Positions 27,641-36,733 are shown, counted from the stretch's first letter. The stretch is 64,000 bases of DNA from Pseudomonas oryzicola (GCF_014269185.2 NZ_JABWRZ020000003.1:62001-126000), one strand, 5' to 3'. Notes: generated by a model not told the origin, from the sequence alone. Program-made: numbers and translations.

Positions 27641-30600
27641 ATGACTCATCCGATGAAGCAGCCTTGTGACCCGAACACCACTGACACTGCGCCAAGCGAT
27701 GTCAATTCTCTGACCTACTGGGATCACCGCTTCTCAACCGACTGGGAAGAAAACCAAGGGCGCGAACAGAGTCGCTTCTTCAGTGAGATCGCCATCGAAC
27801 TGATGCCGAAATGGCTCGTCGATTACTGGCGGGACAACGATCTTACCCTGTGCGACTGGGGCTGTGCCCAAGGTGACGGCACGGTAAGCCTGGCTGAACT
27901 GCTAGGCCTGAACAAGGTGACGGGCGTCGACTTTTCGCCGGAAGCGATAGAAAAAGCGACGGACCAGTACAAGTCGCATTCATTTCTGTGTACTGATTTC
28001 CTGGGTAGCGAAACTACCCGCCGCTGGGATATCGTTTTTTCCTCGAATACCCTGGAACATTTCGAGCAGCCGTGGGATGTTCTGAAACAGGTGACGCAGC
28101 ACGCCAACGACTTCGTGGTTCTGTTGCTGCCGTTCCAGGAGCATGAGCGTATAAAAGAACACTTTTATACCTTCGACTACAGCAACATTCCTTTCACGAT
28201 GGGCGACTGGACGCTGGTCCATTCTCGCTCCATTGCAACGAGCGACCGAGTGCCCAGTTACTGGCCCGGTGCACAGATACTGCTGGTCTATGTCAACCAC
28301 CGCATGCTCACCAAAGTTGGTCAGAACCTCGACTCGGTGGAAATTGAGACCGCGGCGGGCAAACTGATACCGCACGAGCTCGAAATCCACCTGCAGGCTC
28401 GTCAGGCTCTTGACGAGCTGAACCAGACCCGGCGTGACCTGGCCGACGCGACCAAGGCACTTGTCGAAGCCAGCGAGCGCGAGGCAAACCTGCAAAGCCG
28501 CCTCACAGACGCACTGCTGTCCCATAGCAGGCTCAAAGACGAACATGCACAGCTGCTGAACAGCCACTCCTGGAAACTCACCTCTCCGCTTCGTTTTGCC
28601 ATGCGCCTGGCCAAGCACGGCCTGATAGCGCAAGACAAACAAGCGCTCAAGCAGCTCTGCAAAACCAGCTTCCATCGCCTGCCCCTGCCCGCCAGCGTCA
28701 AGCATCAAGCGCTTGATTTTTATCGCAAATCCAGGGGCCAACCGGCACTCAGAACACCGCTGCCGGTAGCAGCCGGCAAATTCGCTTTGCCGGCCATCAA
28801 GCCAGCAGCGCAGGCCCCCGGGCTCCCCGACTATATTTTCTGGGGTGTCATAGACTGGCACTTCCGGCATCAGCGGCCCCAACAGCTGGCACAGGCATTG
28901 GCCAAGGCCGGTCGCAGGGTTTTCTATATTTCCGTCAACCTGGTCGACTGCCCTGACGAGGGGTTCAATGTCGAACAGCTGGACAGTGATGGCCGCCTGT
29001 TCCAGATCAATCTGTATGCCAAGGGCGCACCTGTCATTTATTACAACCCGGCCGGCGTGGACACCACCAGCCAACTTCGCAGCTCCATTGGCTGCGTGCT
29101 TGCCTGGGCCAACTCCCGCGCACTGGTATCGGTAGTCCAACATGCCTTCTGGTACGAAACGGCAACCGTACTGCCGAACAGCGAGGTCGTGTATGACTGC
29201 ATGGACCACCACGAAGGCTTTGGCAATGTCTCCGAGGAGATGCTGGCCATTGAAAAAGCACTGATATCAAATTCGGACCTGACCATCACCACTTCTTCCT
29301 GGCTGGATGAACTGGTGAGCAAAAGCACCTCGAAACGCGCACTGATACGAAATGCCGGTGAATACCAGCACTTCGCCCATCGCCCGGCAGAAGTGTTCAA
29401 GGCACCCGAAGGGCAGAAGGTGATTGGCTATTACGGCGCTATCGCCGAATGGTTCGATGTCGATCTGCTGGAGGCCATTGCGGCTCGCTTCCCCCAGCAC
29501 CTTGTCCTGATGATCGGGGCAGACACGGTCAATGCTGCCGCTCGCCTCTCCAAGTACGGGAACGTCGTATTCACCGGGGAGAAAGCCTATGCCGAACTGC
29601 CCGGCTACCTGCACGCTTTCGACGTGTGCCTGCTACCGTTCCAGGTCATTCCGTTGACCCTGGCAACGAACCCAGTGAAGGTCTATGAATACCTGAGCGC
29701 GGGTAAACCGGTCGTGTCGGTAGACCTGCCGGAAATTCGTCAATTTGAAAATCTGGTGCACACGGCACAGGATCATGAGGCATTCCTTGATGCGCTCGAT
29801 CAGGTACTGACCAACCCCAGCAGTGAGCAAGATGTTCAGCGCCGGCAAGCATTTGCCAGCAACCAGACCTGGCTGCACCGCGCCGAGCAACTCATAGGCG
29901 TTATCGAGGACCCTGAACAACAAGGCCCTCGCATCAGCGTCGTGGTCGTCACCTACAATAACCTGGAGCTCACCAAGGCCTGCCTAAGCAGCCTGGATGA
30001 ACACACCAACTACAACAACTTCGAAATCATCGTTGTAGACAATGCCTCTGCCGATGGCTCCCCCGACTACCTGCGTGAGTGGGCCAGCAAGGGTGGCAAC
30101 CGTCGCCTGATCCTGAATGAAGACAACCTCGGTTTTGCCGCTGGTAACAACGTGGGCCTGGCCATTGCCGACGGCGACTATCTGGTTCTGTTGAACAATG
30201 ACACCTACGTCACCCCGGGCTGGCTCAGTACGCTCTATCGCCACCTGGAGCGCGACCCGACACTCGGCATCATCGGCCCTGTTACCAACAACATCGGCAA
30301 CGAAGCAAAAATCCAGATTCACTATTCCAACATGGACGAGATGCTGCAGGCATCGAGTCAATATACCCGCGCCAATATCGGCAAGACGCACAAGCTGCAC
30401 ACCGCAGCATTTTTCTGCGTGATGTTCCCCCGTGACGTCTATGAGGCAGTCGGCCCACTGGATGAAGCGTTCGGCCGCGGCTTCTTCGAGGATGATGATT
30501 ACTGCCGACGCATCCAGCAACTCGGACGCTCGGTAGCCTGCGCCGAGGACGTGTTTATCCACCATCATCTTTCGGCATCGTTCAACAAGTTGCGTAGTGC

Positions 30601-30694
30601 CGATCGGCAGGCTCTCTTTGAGCAGAACAAGGCCCTTTACGAAGCGAAATGGGGCCCTTGGACTCCGCACGGCTACCGGTCTGAGGGAAAATAG
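27641..30694 (+). CDS. Methyltransferase / GT-B / GT2 fusion protein
   Basis: A 1017-residue cytoplasmic protein. Residues about 20-220: class I SAM methyltransferase (LTLCDWGCAQGDG, 68-80; FSSNTLEHFEQPWD). Residues about 245-310: short coiled coil ending in HSWKLTSPLRFAMRL. Residues about 390-755: GT-B glycosyltransferase (RHQRPQQLAQAL, YDCMDHHEGFG, YEYLSAGKPVVSVDLPE). Residues about 765-1010: GT2 glycosyltransferase (ISVVVVTYNNLELTKACLSS, LLNNDTYVTPGW, GFFEDDDYCRRI). It could both extend and methyl-cap the polymer. It begins two bases after wzt, so the exporter and this enzyme are co-made. ATG at 27653 is an alternative start with AGGGA upstream. Confidence 0.88.
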   Translation: MTHPMKQPCDPNTTDTAPSDVNSLTYWDHRFSTDWEENQGREQSRFFSEIAIELMPKWLVDYWRDNDLTLCDWGCAQGDGTVSLAELLGLNKVTGVDFSPEAIEKATDQYKSHSFLCTDFLGSETTRRWDIVFSSNTLEHFEQPWDVLKQVTQHANDFVVLLLPFQEHERIKEHFYTFDYSNIPFTMGDWTLVHSRSIATSDRVPSYWPGAQILLVYVNHRMLTKVGQNLDSVEIETAAGKLIPHELEIHLQARQALDELNQTRRDLADATKALVEASEREANLQSRLTDALLSHSRLKDEHAQLLNSHSWKLTSPLRFAMRLAKHGLIAQDKQALKQLCKTSFHRLPLPASVKHQALDFYRKSRGQPALRTPLPVAAGKFALPAIKPAAQAPGLPDYIFWGVIDWHFRHQRPQQLAQALAKAGRRVFYISVNLVDCPDEGFNVEQLDSDGRLFQINLYAKGAPVIYYNPAGVDTTSQLRSSIGCVLAWANSRALVSVVQHAFWYETATVLPNSEVVYDCMDHHEGFGNVSEEMLAIEKALISNSDLTITTSSWLDELVSKSTSKRALIRNAGEYQHFAHRPAEVFKAPEGQKVIGYYGAIAEWFDVDLLEAIAARFPQHLVLMIGADTVNAAARLSKYGNVVFTGEKAYAELPGYLHAFDVCLLPFQVIPLTLATNPVKVYEYLSAGKPVVSVDLPEIRQFENLVHTAQDHEAFLDALDQVLTNPSSEQDVQRRQAFASNQTWLHRAEQLIGVIEDPEQQGPRISVVVVTYNNLELTKACLSSLDEHTNYNNFEIIVVDNASADGSPDYLREWASKGGNRRLILNEDNLGFAAGNNVGLAIADGDYLVLLNNDTYVTPGWLSTLYRHLERDPTLGIIGPVTNNIGNEAKIQIHYSNMDEMLQASSQYTRANIGKTHKLHTAAFFCVMFPRDVYEAVGPLDEAFGRGFFEDDDYCRRIQQLGRSVACAEDVFIHHHLSASFNKLRSADRQALFEQNKALYEAKWGPWTPHGYRSEGK

Positions 30695-30766
30695 CCCGAT
30701 GACGCCCGATGCTACGGGAAGCATCGTCGTTGACGATGGCAATGTCCAGGCAAGGGTAAAGCTAGT

Positions 30767-30785
30767 CCGCCCGGTTCCCGGGCGG
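30767..30785. repeat. Perfect 8-bp hairpin between polysaccharide genes
   Basis: CCGCCCGG (30767-30774) and CCGGGCGG (30778-30785) around a TTC loop, in the 231-base gap between the 1017-residue fusion and the second wecB. No T-run follows, so it is more likely an mRNA-stabilising or attenuating structure than a terminator. Confidence 0.4.
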
Positions 30786-30925
30786 CACTTGCTACCCTGG
30801 CATCGGGTAAGGCTTACAAGTACTTCAATGGTGCGGCCTTGCTGGTCTTTGCTTCGAGCCATGACGAGGCGCACGAATACCTTCGCAACTACGCCGCCCC
30901 TGATCACAAGCCAGCAGGTTCGAAC

Positions 30926-32023
30926 ATGAAGAAAATTATGTGTACGGTAGGAACGCGGCCAGAAGCAATCAAAATGGCGCCGGTGATCCTCGAGCTGAAA
31001 AAGCAGAACTGGGCACAAGTACGCGTTCTAGCCACCGCCCAACACCGTGAGATGCTCGATCAGGTGATGAATTTCTTCGATATTGCACCGGATATCGATT
31101 TGAACATCATGAAACCCAATCAGAACCTCACCGAGCTGACAGCACGGCTGCTGCTCGAACTGGACAAGGTGCTGCTGGAAGAACAGCCAGACGTGGTACT
31201 GGCGCAGGGGGACACGACAACCGTTTTCGCCATGGCCTTGGCTTGCTTCTATCGACGCATCCCATTCGGCCATGTCGAGGCCGGTCTGCGCACCTGGGAT
31301 ATGCATAACCCCTTCCCGGAGGAGGCCAACCGCGTCCTCGCCGGCCGCCTTACTCGCTGGCACTTCGCGCCGACCGAAAGCTCAAAAGGCAACCTGCTAC
31401 GTGAGGGCATTGCTGCAGAGGACATTACTGTCACCGGCAATACGGTGATTGATGCCCTGCTGATGACAGCCCGGAAAGAGCTGAATATCGGCGTCGAAAT
31501 CGCTGCCGACAAACGCTTGGTACTGGTGACCTCGCATCGACGGGAAAACTTTGGCGAGCCCTTCAAGAACATTTGTGAAGCGCTGAAGTGCCTTGCCGAA
31601 CGCAACCCTGACATTCAGATTCTCTACCCGGTACACCCCAACCCCAATGTTCACGATGTTGCCCATGCCACACTGGGTAGCGTCGATAACATCATTCTTT
31701 GCCAACCACTCGACTACGCACCGTTCATCGCCGCCATGAAACGTGCCTACCTGATCATCAGTGACTCAGGTGGCGTTCAAGAGGAAGCACCGGCACTGGG
31801 CATCCCGGTTCTTGTACTGCGCGAAGAAACCGAACGCCCAGAGGCTGTCGACATGGGAGTAGTGAAACTGGTGGGGGCCAACAAGCAAACGATCATCGAT
31901 GAAGCTCAGCGGCTTCTGGATGATGTTGACGCTTACAGATCCATGGCCCGTGGCGTGTCCCCGTACGGTGACGGTAAAGGGGCGGAACGTATCGTCGACG
32001 TGCTGAAGGACCATTTCATCTAA
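30926..32023 (+). CDS. wecB: UDP-N-acetylglucosamine 2-epimerase, non-hydrolysing (second copy)
   Basis: A 365-residue epimerase with the same signatures as the copy at 2039: [70 protein letters not shown]. By eye the two are only about half identical, so they are paralogues with separate histories rather than a recent duplication. The ATG at 30926 (CAGG seven bases upstream) starts exactly at the family N-terminus; the frame stays open about 190 bases further upstream with protein-like codons but no good start. No wecC accompanies this copy, so it may supply ManNAc directly or serve a different 2-epimerised sugar. Confidence 0.92.
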   Translation: MKKIMCTVGTRPEAIKMAPVILELKKQNWAQVRVLATAQHREMLDQVMNFFDIAPDIDLNIMKPNQNLTELTARLLLELDKVLLEEQPDVVLAQGDTTTVFAMALACFYRRIPFGHVEAGLRTWDMHNPFPEEANRVLAGRLTRWHFAPTESSKGNLLREGIAAEDITVTGNTVIDALLMTARKELNIGVEIAADKRLVLVTSHRRENFGEPFKNICEALKCLAERNPDIQILYPVHPNPNVHDVAHATLGSVDNIILCQPLDYAPFIAAMKRAYLIISDSGGVQEEAPALGIPVLVLREETERPEAVDMGVVKLVGANKQTIIDEAQRLLDDVDAYRSMARGVSPYGDGKGAERIVDVLKDHFI

Positions 32024-33121
32024 ATGCAGTTAATTTATTTGTCCCCTGTTCCCTGGAGTAGCTTTGCCCAGCGGCCACAAAAATTCGCACAATGGTTCCA
32101 CCTCACCACCGGAGGGCGGGTATTGTGGATAGACCCCTATCCAACCCGCCTGCCTCGCCTCAGTGACCTTACCCATTCACGTAGCAGTGACAGGGGCATT
32201 GAAGAACAACAGGGTTGGGTGCAAGTAGTAAAACCTCGCGCGCTTCCGATCGAGCCTCTTCCTCTCTCCGGCACGCTCAACAGCCGCCTGTTCTGGTCGC
32301 CGATACTGGATATTGCTCAGAGCTTCGCCGAAGGCAACCCCACGCTGATTGTCGTCGGCAAGCCATCTGAACTTGCAATTCGGCTCGTGCAGTCGTTACC
32401 TGGCTGCACTGCAATCTACGATGCGATGGATGACTTTCCTGCATTCTTCTCAGGGTTGTCGCGTCGGGCAATGGAACAGCGAGAAGAGCGACTGGCTGCG
32501 CTATGCAACTGCGTTCTGGTTTCCTCAACGCGACTGCATGAAAAATGGCAACCCCGGCATGCTGACGTACGTTTCGTTGGCAATGCCATGGACACACAGC
32601 TGATGCCGGACTGGAGCGAAGCGCGCCCGCAGCATGCTAAGAAAGTGTTCGGCTACGTGGGCACAGTAGGCGCCTGGTTCGATTGGGAGTGGGTGGTACG
32701 CCTCGCCTTGGCTCGCCCGCAGGATACGGTTCTCATTGTTGGGCCTTTGAGCAACCGCTACAGGGGCAATTTGCCTGCCAACATAGTCCTGCGTCCACCG
32801 TGCAGTCACCGCGAAGCGCTCGAGTTGATGCTCACGTTTGACGTGGCACTGATTCCCTTTTTACAAACACCGTTGACCGCAGGCGTTGATCCTATCAAGT
32901 ACTATGAGTACATCGCTGCCGGGCTACCGGTACTGACTAGCAGCTTTGGTGAAATGCATTATCGGCGCCATGAGACCGGTGTATTCATTTGCGATACAGG
33001 AGACAGCATCGACGCGATTGCTGAGCAGGCACTGCGTTACACGCCTACGCAAATGTTTATCGAGTCGTTCATGAAGGAAAATAGCTGGGCAGCACGCTTC
33101 GATGGTGCTGCCATCCTTTAG
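32024..33121 (+). CDS. GT-B family glycosyltransferase
   Basis: A 365-residue stand-alone glycosyltransferase that begins immediately after the second wecB stop. It is a paralogue of the GT-B module inside the 1017-residue protein: shared landmarks are FAQRPQKFAQWF, IYDAMDDFPAFFSGL, FGYVGTVGAWFDWEWV, FDVALIPFLQTPLTAGVDPI and YYEYIAAGLPVLTSS. Residues 1-170 form the acceptor half and the remainder the nucleotide-sugar half. It is the last plus-strand gene of this block, converging on the GT2 gene with 22 bases between stops. Sugar specificity cannot be read; linkage to wecB suggests a ManNAc-type donor, which is inference. Confidence 0.85.
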   Translation: MQLIYLSPVPWSSFAQRPQKFAQWFHLTTGGRVLWIDPYPTRLPRLSDLTHSRSSDRGIEEQQGWVQVVKPRALPIEPLPLSGTLNSRLFWSPILDIAQSFAEGNPTLIVVGKPSELAIRLVQSLPGCTAIYDAMDDFPAFFSGLSRRAMEQREERLAALCNCVLVSSTRLHEKWQPRHADVRFVGNAMDTQLMPDWSEARPQHAKKVFGYVGTVGAWFDWEWVVRLALARPQDTVLIVGPLSNRYRGNLPANIVLRPPCSHREALELMLTFDVALIPFLQTPLTAGVDPIKYYEYIAAGLPVLTSSFGEMHYRRHETGVFICDTGDSIDAIAEQALRYTPTQMFIESFMKENSWAARFDGAAIL

Positions 33122-33143
33122 TGGCAAGCGGCACGCTGATCGC

Positions 33144-34055
33144 TTAGTAAATATTGAACAGCAGCAATGCCAGCAGGAACAGGCGATCCCTGGCATTGCG
33201 CCGCGTTTGGGAAAAGTTCTTGATCAAGAACAATCGATTGGATAGATCGGGATGTATTCCGGCCGACTGTCCATTTCCCAATGCCAGCAACTGCGCAATT
33301 TTTTCGACCTCCCCCCTGTACCAGCCGCACTGCACAAGCCTCACACGCCGCCACAGTTGCTTTATACCGGTGTTGGCACCCATCTGGTTTGAGGCGTGCT
33401 GCCGGTAGTTGAGCATCGATCGCTGGTCGATATACCAGGCCCGACCGACACTCCGCACCCACGCGTAGATCAACCAATCATGCAACGCCACGGCGCTCGC
33501 AGACTGCCAATGCTCGATCAAAAATTGTTTGAACCCTTGAGCCACATCGCAGCGCAATACGTATGTACATCCAGGCCCCGCGGCCTCGAAATAATAGTCA
33601 TATTTTTTTTGCGTGCCGGCCTTGTCAATCAGCTTTTTTCGTCCATCGGGCCAGAATGCAGTCACGTTTGCCGAATACGCATCTGCAACCCCACTCGAGA
33701 TCACCTGATGCGCGGAGAGCAACTTCTCTGAACACCAGATATCGTCCTGATCAGCCAAAGCCACATAGTCATATTTCGAGGTATCGACATCTCGCAAGAG
33801 CCTGAAAAAGTTCTTCGCTGCGCCGCCGAATACGCCCACAGGCAATACACACAATGCCGGGCAATGCTCCTGATAGGCCCTGAGCCACTCCTCCGTACCG
33901 TCTTCAGAGCGATCAACGCTTGCATAAATTGTGACATTCACGCCTTCTTGCAGCAGGATCGACTCAACTTGTTCCTGCAACCAGTCCACTCCATTGTATG
34001 CTGCCAACAGCACTGCAACCCGGGGTTTGCAATTCAAAGTATCACAGTTAGGCAT
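33144..34055 (-). CDS. GT2-family glycosyltransferase (possible rhamnosyltransferase)
   Basis: A 303-residue GT-A enzyme, cytoplasmic or membrane-associated. The family start PRVAVLLAAYNGVDWLQEQV, the SVDRSEDGTEEWL segment and the YDYVALADQDDIWCSEKL motif (Asp-x-Asp-Asp, metal and nucleotide-sugar binding) match the rhamnosyltransferase branch of GT2; a C-terminal hydrophobic stretch ends the protein. It lies downstream of rmlC on the same strand, which supports use of dTDP-rhamnose, although the 361-base gap weakens the operon argument. The ribosome site before the ATG at 34055 is poor. Confidence 0.85.
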   Translation of the reverse strand: MPNCDTLNCKPRVAVLLAAYNGVDWLQEQVESILLQEGVNVTIYASVDRSEDGTEEWLRAYQEHCPALCVLPVGVFGGAAKNFFRLLRDVDTSKYDYVALADQDDIWCSEKLLSAHQVISSGVADAYSANVTAFWPDGRKKLIDKAGTQKKYDYYFEAAGPGCTYVLRCDVAQGFKQFLIEHWQSASAVALHDWLIYAWVRSVGRAWYIDQRSMLNYRQHASNQMGANTGIKQLWRRVRLVQCGWYRGEVEKIAQLLALGNGQSAGIHPDLSNRLFLIKNFSQTRRNARDRLFLLALLLFNIY

Positions 34056-34416
34056 AATTCAGGTCGCATAAATTATAAGTTGGTAATCACTGAACACGAC
34101 AATGCGCAATCCTGGTTTCGTTTGGCGGACCTGTAACCGTCAGAGTGAAAACTACCATGGCACCATCCAGACAAACGAATTTTGTGCATCGCCGGGAGTC
34201 GAACCTGCTCCTCCCTTAGGCATGAACGCATCGGCAAATTGCTTTTTTGAAGTTTTCCAACGCCAGGCCACCCGTATACCAGCCGGACGTGATTAGCTGA
34301 CTATCAGCACGCCGCCACTCATCACGTGACTCGAGATTGATCTTATTCATGTATAGAAAAGGCACATGCAAATCAACTGTTCCAGTTACGCGTGGCAGCG
34401 GTGGCCATATCAATAA
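34056..34416. other. Non-coding gap between GT2 gene and rmlC
   Basis: 361 bases without a supported gene. On the minus strand, 34185-34215 contains a segment like the T-arm and 3' part of a tRNA (GCAGGTTCGACTCCCGG), but its stem has mismatches and the other arms do not form. The sequence around it is AT-rich. It could be a scar of past recombination. Confidence 0.35.
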
Positions 34417-34974
34417 TCAGAAAGATACTTCAGCCAACAATGGCGCTGCCTTGTCTTTCTCGCTAAGTATCAGCTCAACGTCAAGAGCCGGCCATTCTAT
34501 TGCAATCTGTTGGTCTGCCCAGTTCAAACTGGCCTCACAGTCCTTGGCATAGAAGTCACTCACTTTATAATGTACTTGGGTATTGTCCTGCAGAGACAAG
34601 AAGCCGTGTGCAAAACCTGCAGGAACCCACAACATCCGACCATTATTGGCACTGAGCTCCACACCAACCCATTTACCAAAGGTAGGGGACTCTTTTCTGA
34701 TATCCACGGCGACATCGAAAATCGCACCACTGGTGACGCTGACCAACTTGTCTTGCGGATGCGGAGCACGCTGGTAATGCAAACCGCGTAGCACGCCCTT
34801 CTTCGAGCAGGATCGATTATCTTGAACCAGGCGAGGGGCAGGCAATCCTAGCGCCTTTAACGCCTCCTGGAAAGCGCGTTCATTGTAGCTTTCAACGAAC
34901 CAGCCTCGTTCATCTTCGAAGACTTTTGGCTCGATAATCAAGACCTCGGGCAAACCAGTACGAGTGACCTTCAT
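34417..34974 (-). CDS. rmlC: dTDP-4-dehydrorhamnose 3,5-epimerase
   Basis: Third step of dTDP-L-rhamnose synthesis, double epimerisation of the 4-keto sugar in the cytoplasm. The 185-residue cupin-fold protein is of family length, with VFEDERGWFVESYNERAF, GVLRGLHYQRAPHPQDKLV (catalytic His in RGLHYQ), VAVDIRKESPTFGKW and VPAGFAHGFLSL. It is separated from rmlB, rmlD and rmlA by about 14-17 kb, at the opposite end of the locus, whereas rml genes are usually contiguous. The ribosome site is weak. Function is secure. Confidence 0.96.
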   Translation of the reverse strand: MKVTRTGLPEVLIIEPKVFEDERGWFVESYNERAFQEALKALGLPAPRLVQDNRSCSKKGVLRGLHYQRAPHPQDKLVSVTSGAIFDVAVDIRKESPTFGKWVGVELSANNGRMLWVPAGFAHGFLSLQDNTQVHYKVSDFYAKDCEASLNWADQQIAIEWPALDVELILSEKDKAAPLLAEVSF

Positions 34975-35184
34975 AAACCAAACACCAGTAAAATTTAATT
35001 AATAAAACAAGGCAATTATCGCCTACCTCACCCGCTTAGATGGCATTGTAAGCGCATGCCAGGCACTCAACCTCGGCCATTCTAGCACGCGCACCTCCTG
35101 TACAGCCCGACTCAAGAGCTTCAGCTGGCTGAGTTCGAACAGCCTCGAACAAGGCGACTTTTTGACAGTCAAGAGAGCATCTGT

Positions 35185-36633
35185 TCATGCCGGAATTCTG
35201 ACAGCAACCGTTTTTCGCTTTGCGGCATAGCGCAACTCCAGTTTTTTTGCCAACACCTTTTTCGGCCCTGGCTCTCCATGCACAAGAATAATCTCTTTAG
35301 TTACAGCCAACTCGCCGGCAGCAAAATTCAGGAGGGCCTCTTGATCGGCATGCGCTGAATATCCTTCCAGGGTGATTGCCTTGGCACGAATCTCATGCAG
35401 TTCGCCATCCAGATCAATCTGCACAAACCCTTGCGCCCCCTCGCTGGCCTGAATCACCCGGCCCGGCGTGCCTTTTGCCTGGTACCCGACAAACAACACC
35501 TCGTGACGCGAATCGCCGAGCATCGCCTTGAGATAGTTGACGATCCGCCCGCCTGAGCACATGCCATTACCCGCAATAACGATGGCAGGCCGTCGTGTAC
35601 TCCTGAGGTAATTGACCACTTTCTGGTGATCGTCATGGCTGTCCACACATATCAACTGGCTGAACGCGAGTGGCGACCTGCCCTCACTCAGTCGCTGCCT
35701 TGCCTCGGCATTCCAGTATTCATTTAGGTCCTGATAGGCCTGGGTGATACGCCGGGCGAGAGGGGAGTCCAGAATCACCGGAAGATCGGCCCAAGCAATG
35801 GCCTGAAGTGGATCGTGCTGATTCCCCTCAATACTTGCACCGGACAGGCGTTTGCGATGGAGGATGTCTTCGATCTCGTACAATAACTCTTGCGTGCGCC
35901 CCAGACTGAATGCCGGAATCAAAACCGTACCACCATCAGACAGTGCACGGTCAATGACCGCCTCAAGACGCAGCAGTCGGCTATCGAGCCCAGTGTGAAC
36001 CCGATTCCCATAGGTACTCTCCAGCACCAGGATATCAGCGCGCTCTGGCGGCTTGAGCGCCTGCAGCAGGGGATTACCGGCGCCCCCAAGATCTCCGGAG
36101 AACACAACACGTACGGCCGGCTCGCCACCCCTGGGATGCACGTCGCACTCCACATACGATGAACCGAGCACATGGCCGGCACGCTGCAGCCGAATGGAAC
36201 ATCCAGCTCCCAGATGGTTTTCCAGGGAGTACCAGCAGCCGAATGGCAGGGCCACTATCAGGCGACGCACCAGGGCAAGATAGCGATCGACCTCAACCGA
36301 ATCGGCACTGACAGCCAGTTTGTAGGCGTCCTCCAGCACTAGCGGCAGCAACCTGGCAGATGGCTCACTACAGAATATCGGCCCTCGGTAACCTGCAGCC
36401 AGCAGAGCCGGGATTCTCCCAACATGGTCAAGGTGCACATGGGTAATGATCAGTGCCCGGACACTGTCGGTCTTGAATTCGATCGGCCCCAGCTGGGAGC
36501 CAGGCCATACTCCATCACCCTGCTCGAGACCGCAGTCTATCAATATGCTGGTGGTCTGGTTGAGATGAAGCTGGTGACAAGACCCGGTCAAACTCCGGGT
36601 CCCACCATGATGGGAAAGACTAGGAAAGCTCAT
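35185..36633 (-). CDS. Beta-CASP metallo-beta-lactamase-fold RNA-type hydrolase
   Basis: A 482-residue cytoplasmic metallo-hydrolase related to CPSF73/RNase J-type proteins. The zinc motif HVHLDH sits at residues 65-70; further metal ligands lie in VVFSGDLGGAGNP and GYSAHADQEALL. The beta-CASP insertion includes LVLESTYGNRVH, LIPAFSLGRTQELLYEIE and VIAGNGMCSGGRIVNYLK, and the C-terminal RMMBL part ends AAKRKTVAVRIPA. Such proteins cleave RNA or related phosphodiesters, but bacterial members of this subgroup are mostly uncharacterised. The ATG at 36633 has AAGGTG upstream and is preferred to one 13 codons earlier. It separates the polysaccharide locus from ihfB. Confidence 0.85.
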   Translation of the reverse strand: MSFPSLSHHGGTRSLTGSCHQLHLNQTTSILIDCGLEQGDGVWPGSQLGPIEFKTDSVRALIITHVHLDHVGRIPALLAAGYRGPIFCSEPSARLLPLVLEDAYKLAVSADSVEVDRYLALVRRLIVALPFGCWYSLENHLGAGCSIRLQRAGHVLGSSYVECDVHPRGGEPAVRVVFSGDLGGAGNPLLQALKPPERADILVLESTYGNRVHTGLDSRLLRLEAVIDRALSDGGTVLIPAFSLGRTQELLYEIEDILHRKRLSGASIEGNQHDPLQAIAWADLPVILDSPLARRITQAYQDLNEYWNAEARQRLSEGRSPLAFSQLICVDSHDDHQKVVNYLRSTRRPAIVIAGNGMCSGGRIVNYLKAMLGDSRHEVLFVGYQAKGTPGRVIQASEGAQGFVQIDLDGELHEIRAKAITLEGYSAHADQEALLNFAAGELAVTKEIILVHGEPGPKKVLAKKLELRYAAKRKTVAVRIPA

Positions 36634-36733
36634 GCAGCATGCACCTTTCTGAGCCGAACAATGAAGTGTCAATTACTCCATTTCGACCCTGTGACGCATA
36701 AGCTCAATTTTCCTAAAAGCACACAGGAAATTT

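Noticed and set aside
34185..34215. tRNA-like 3' segment on the minus strand (T-arm-like GCAGGTTCGACTCCCGG)
   Set aside because: The T-stem has two mismatches of five pairs and no anticodon or acceptor stem forms, so it is not called a tRNA; at most a scar or chance match.
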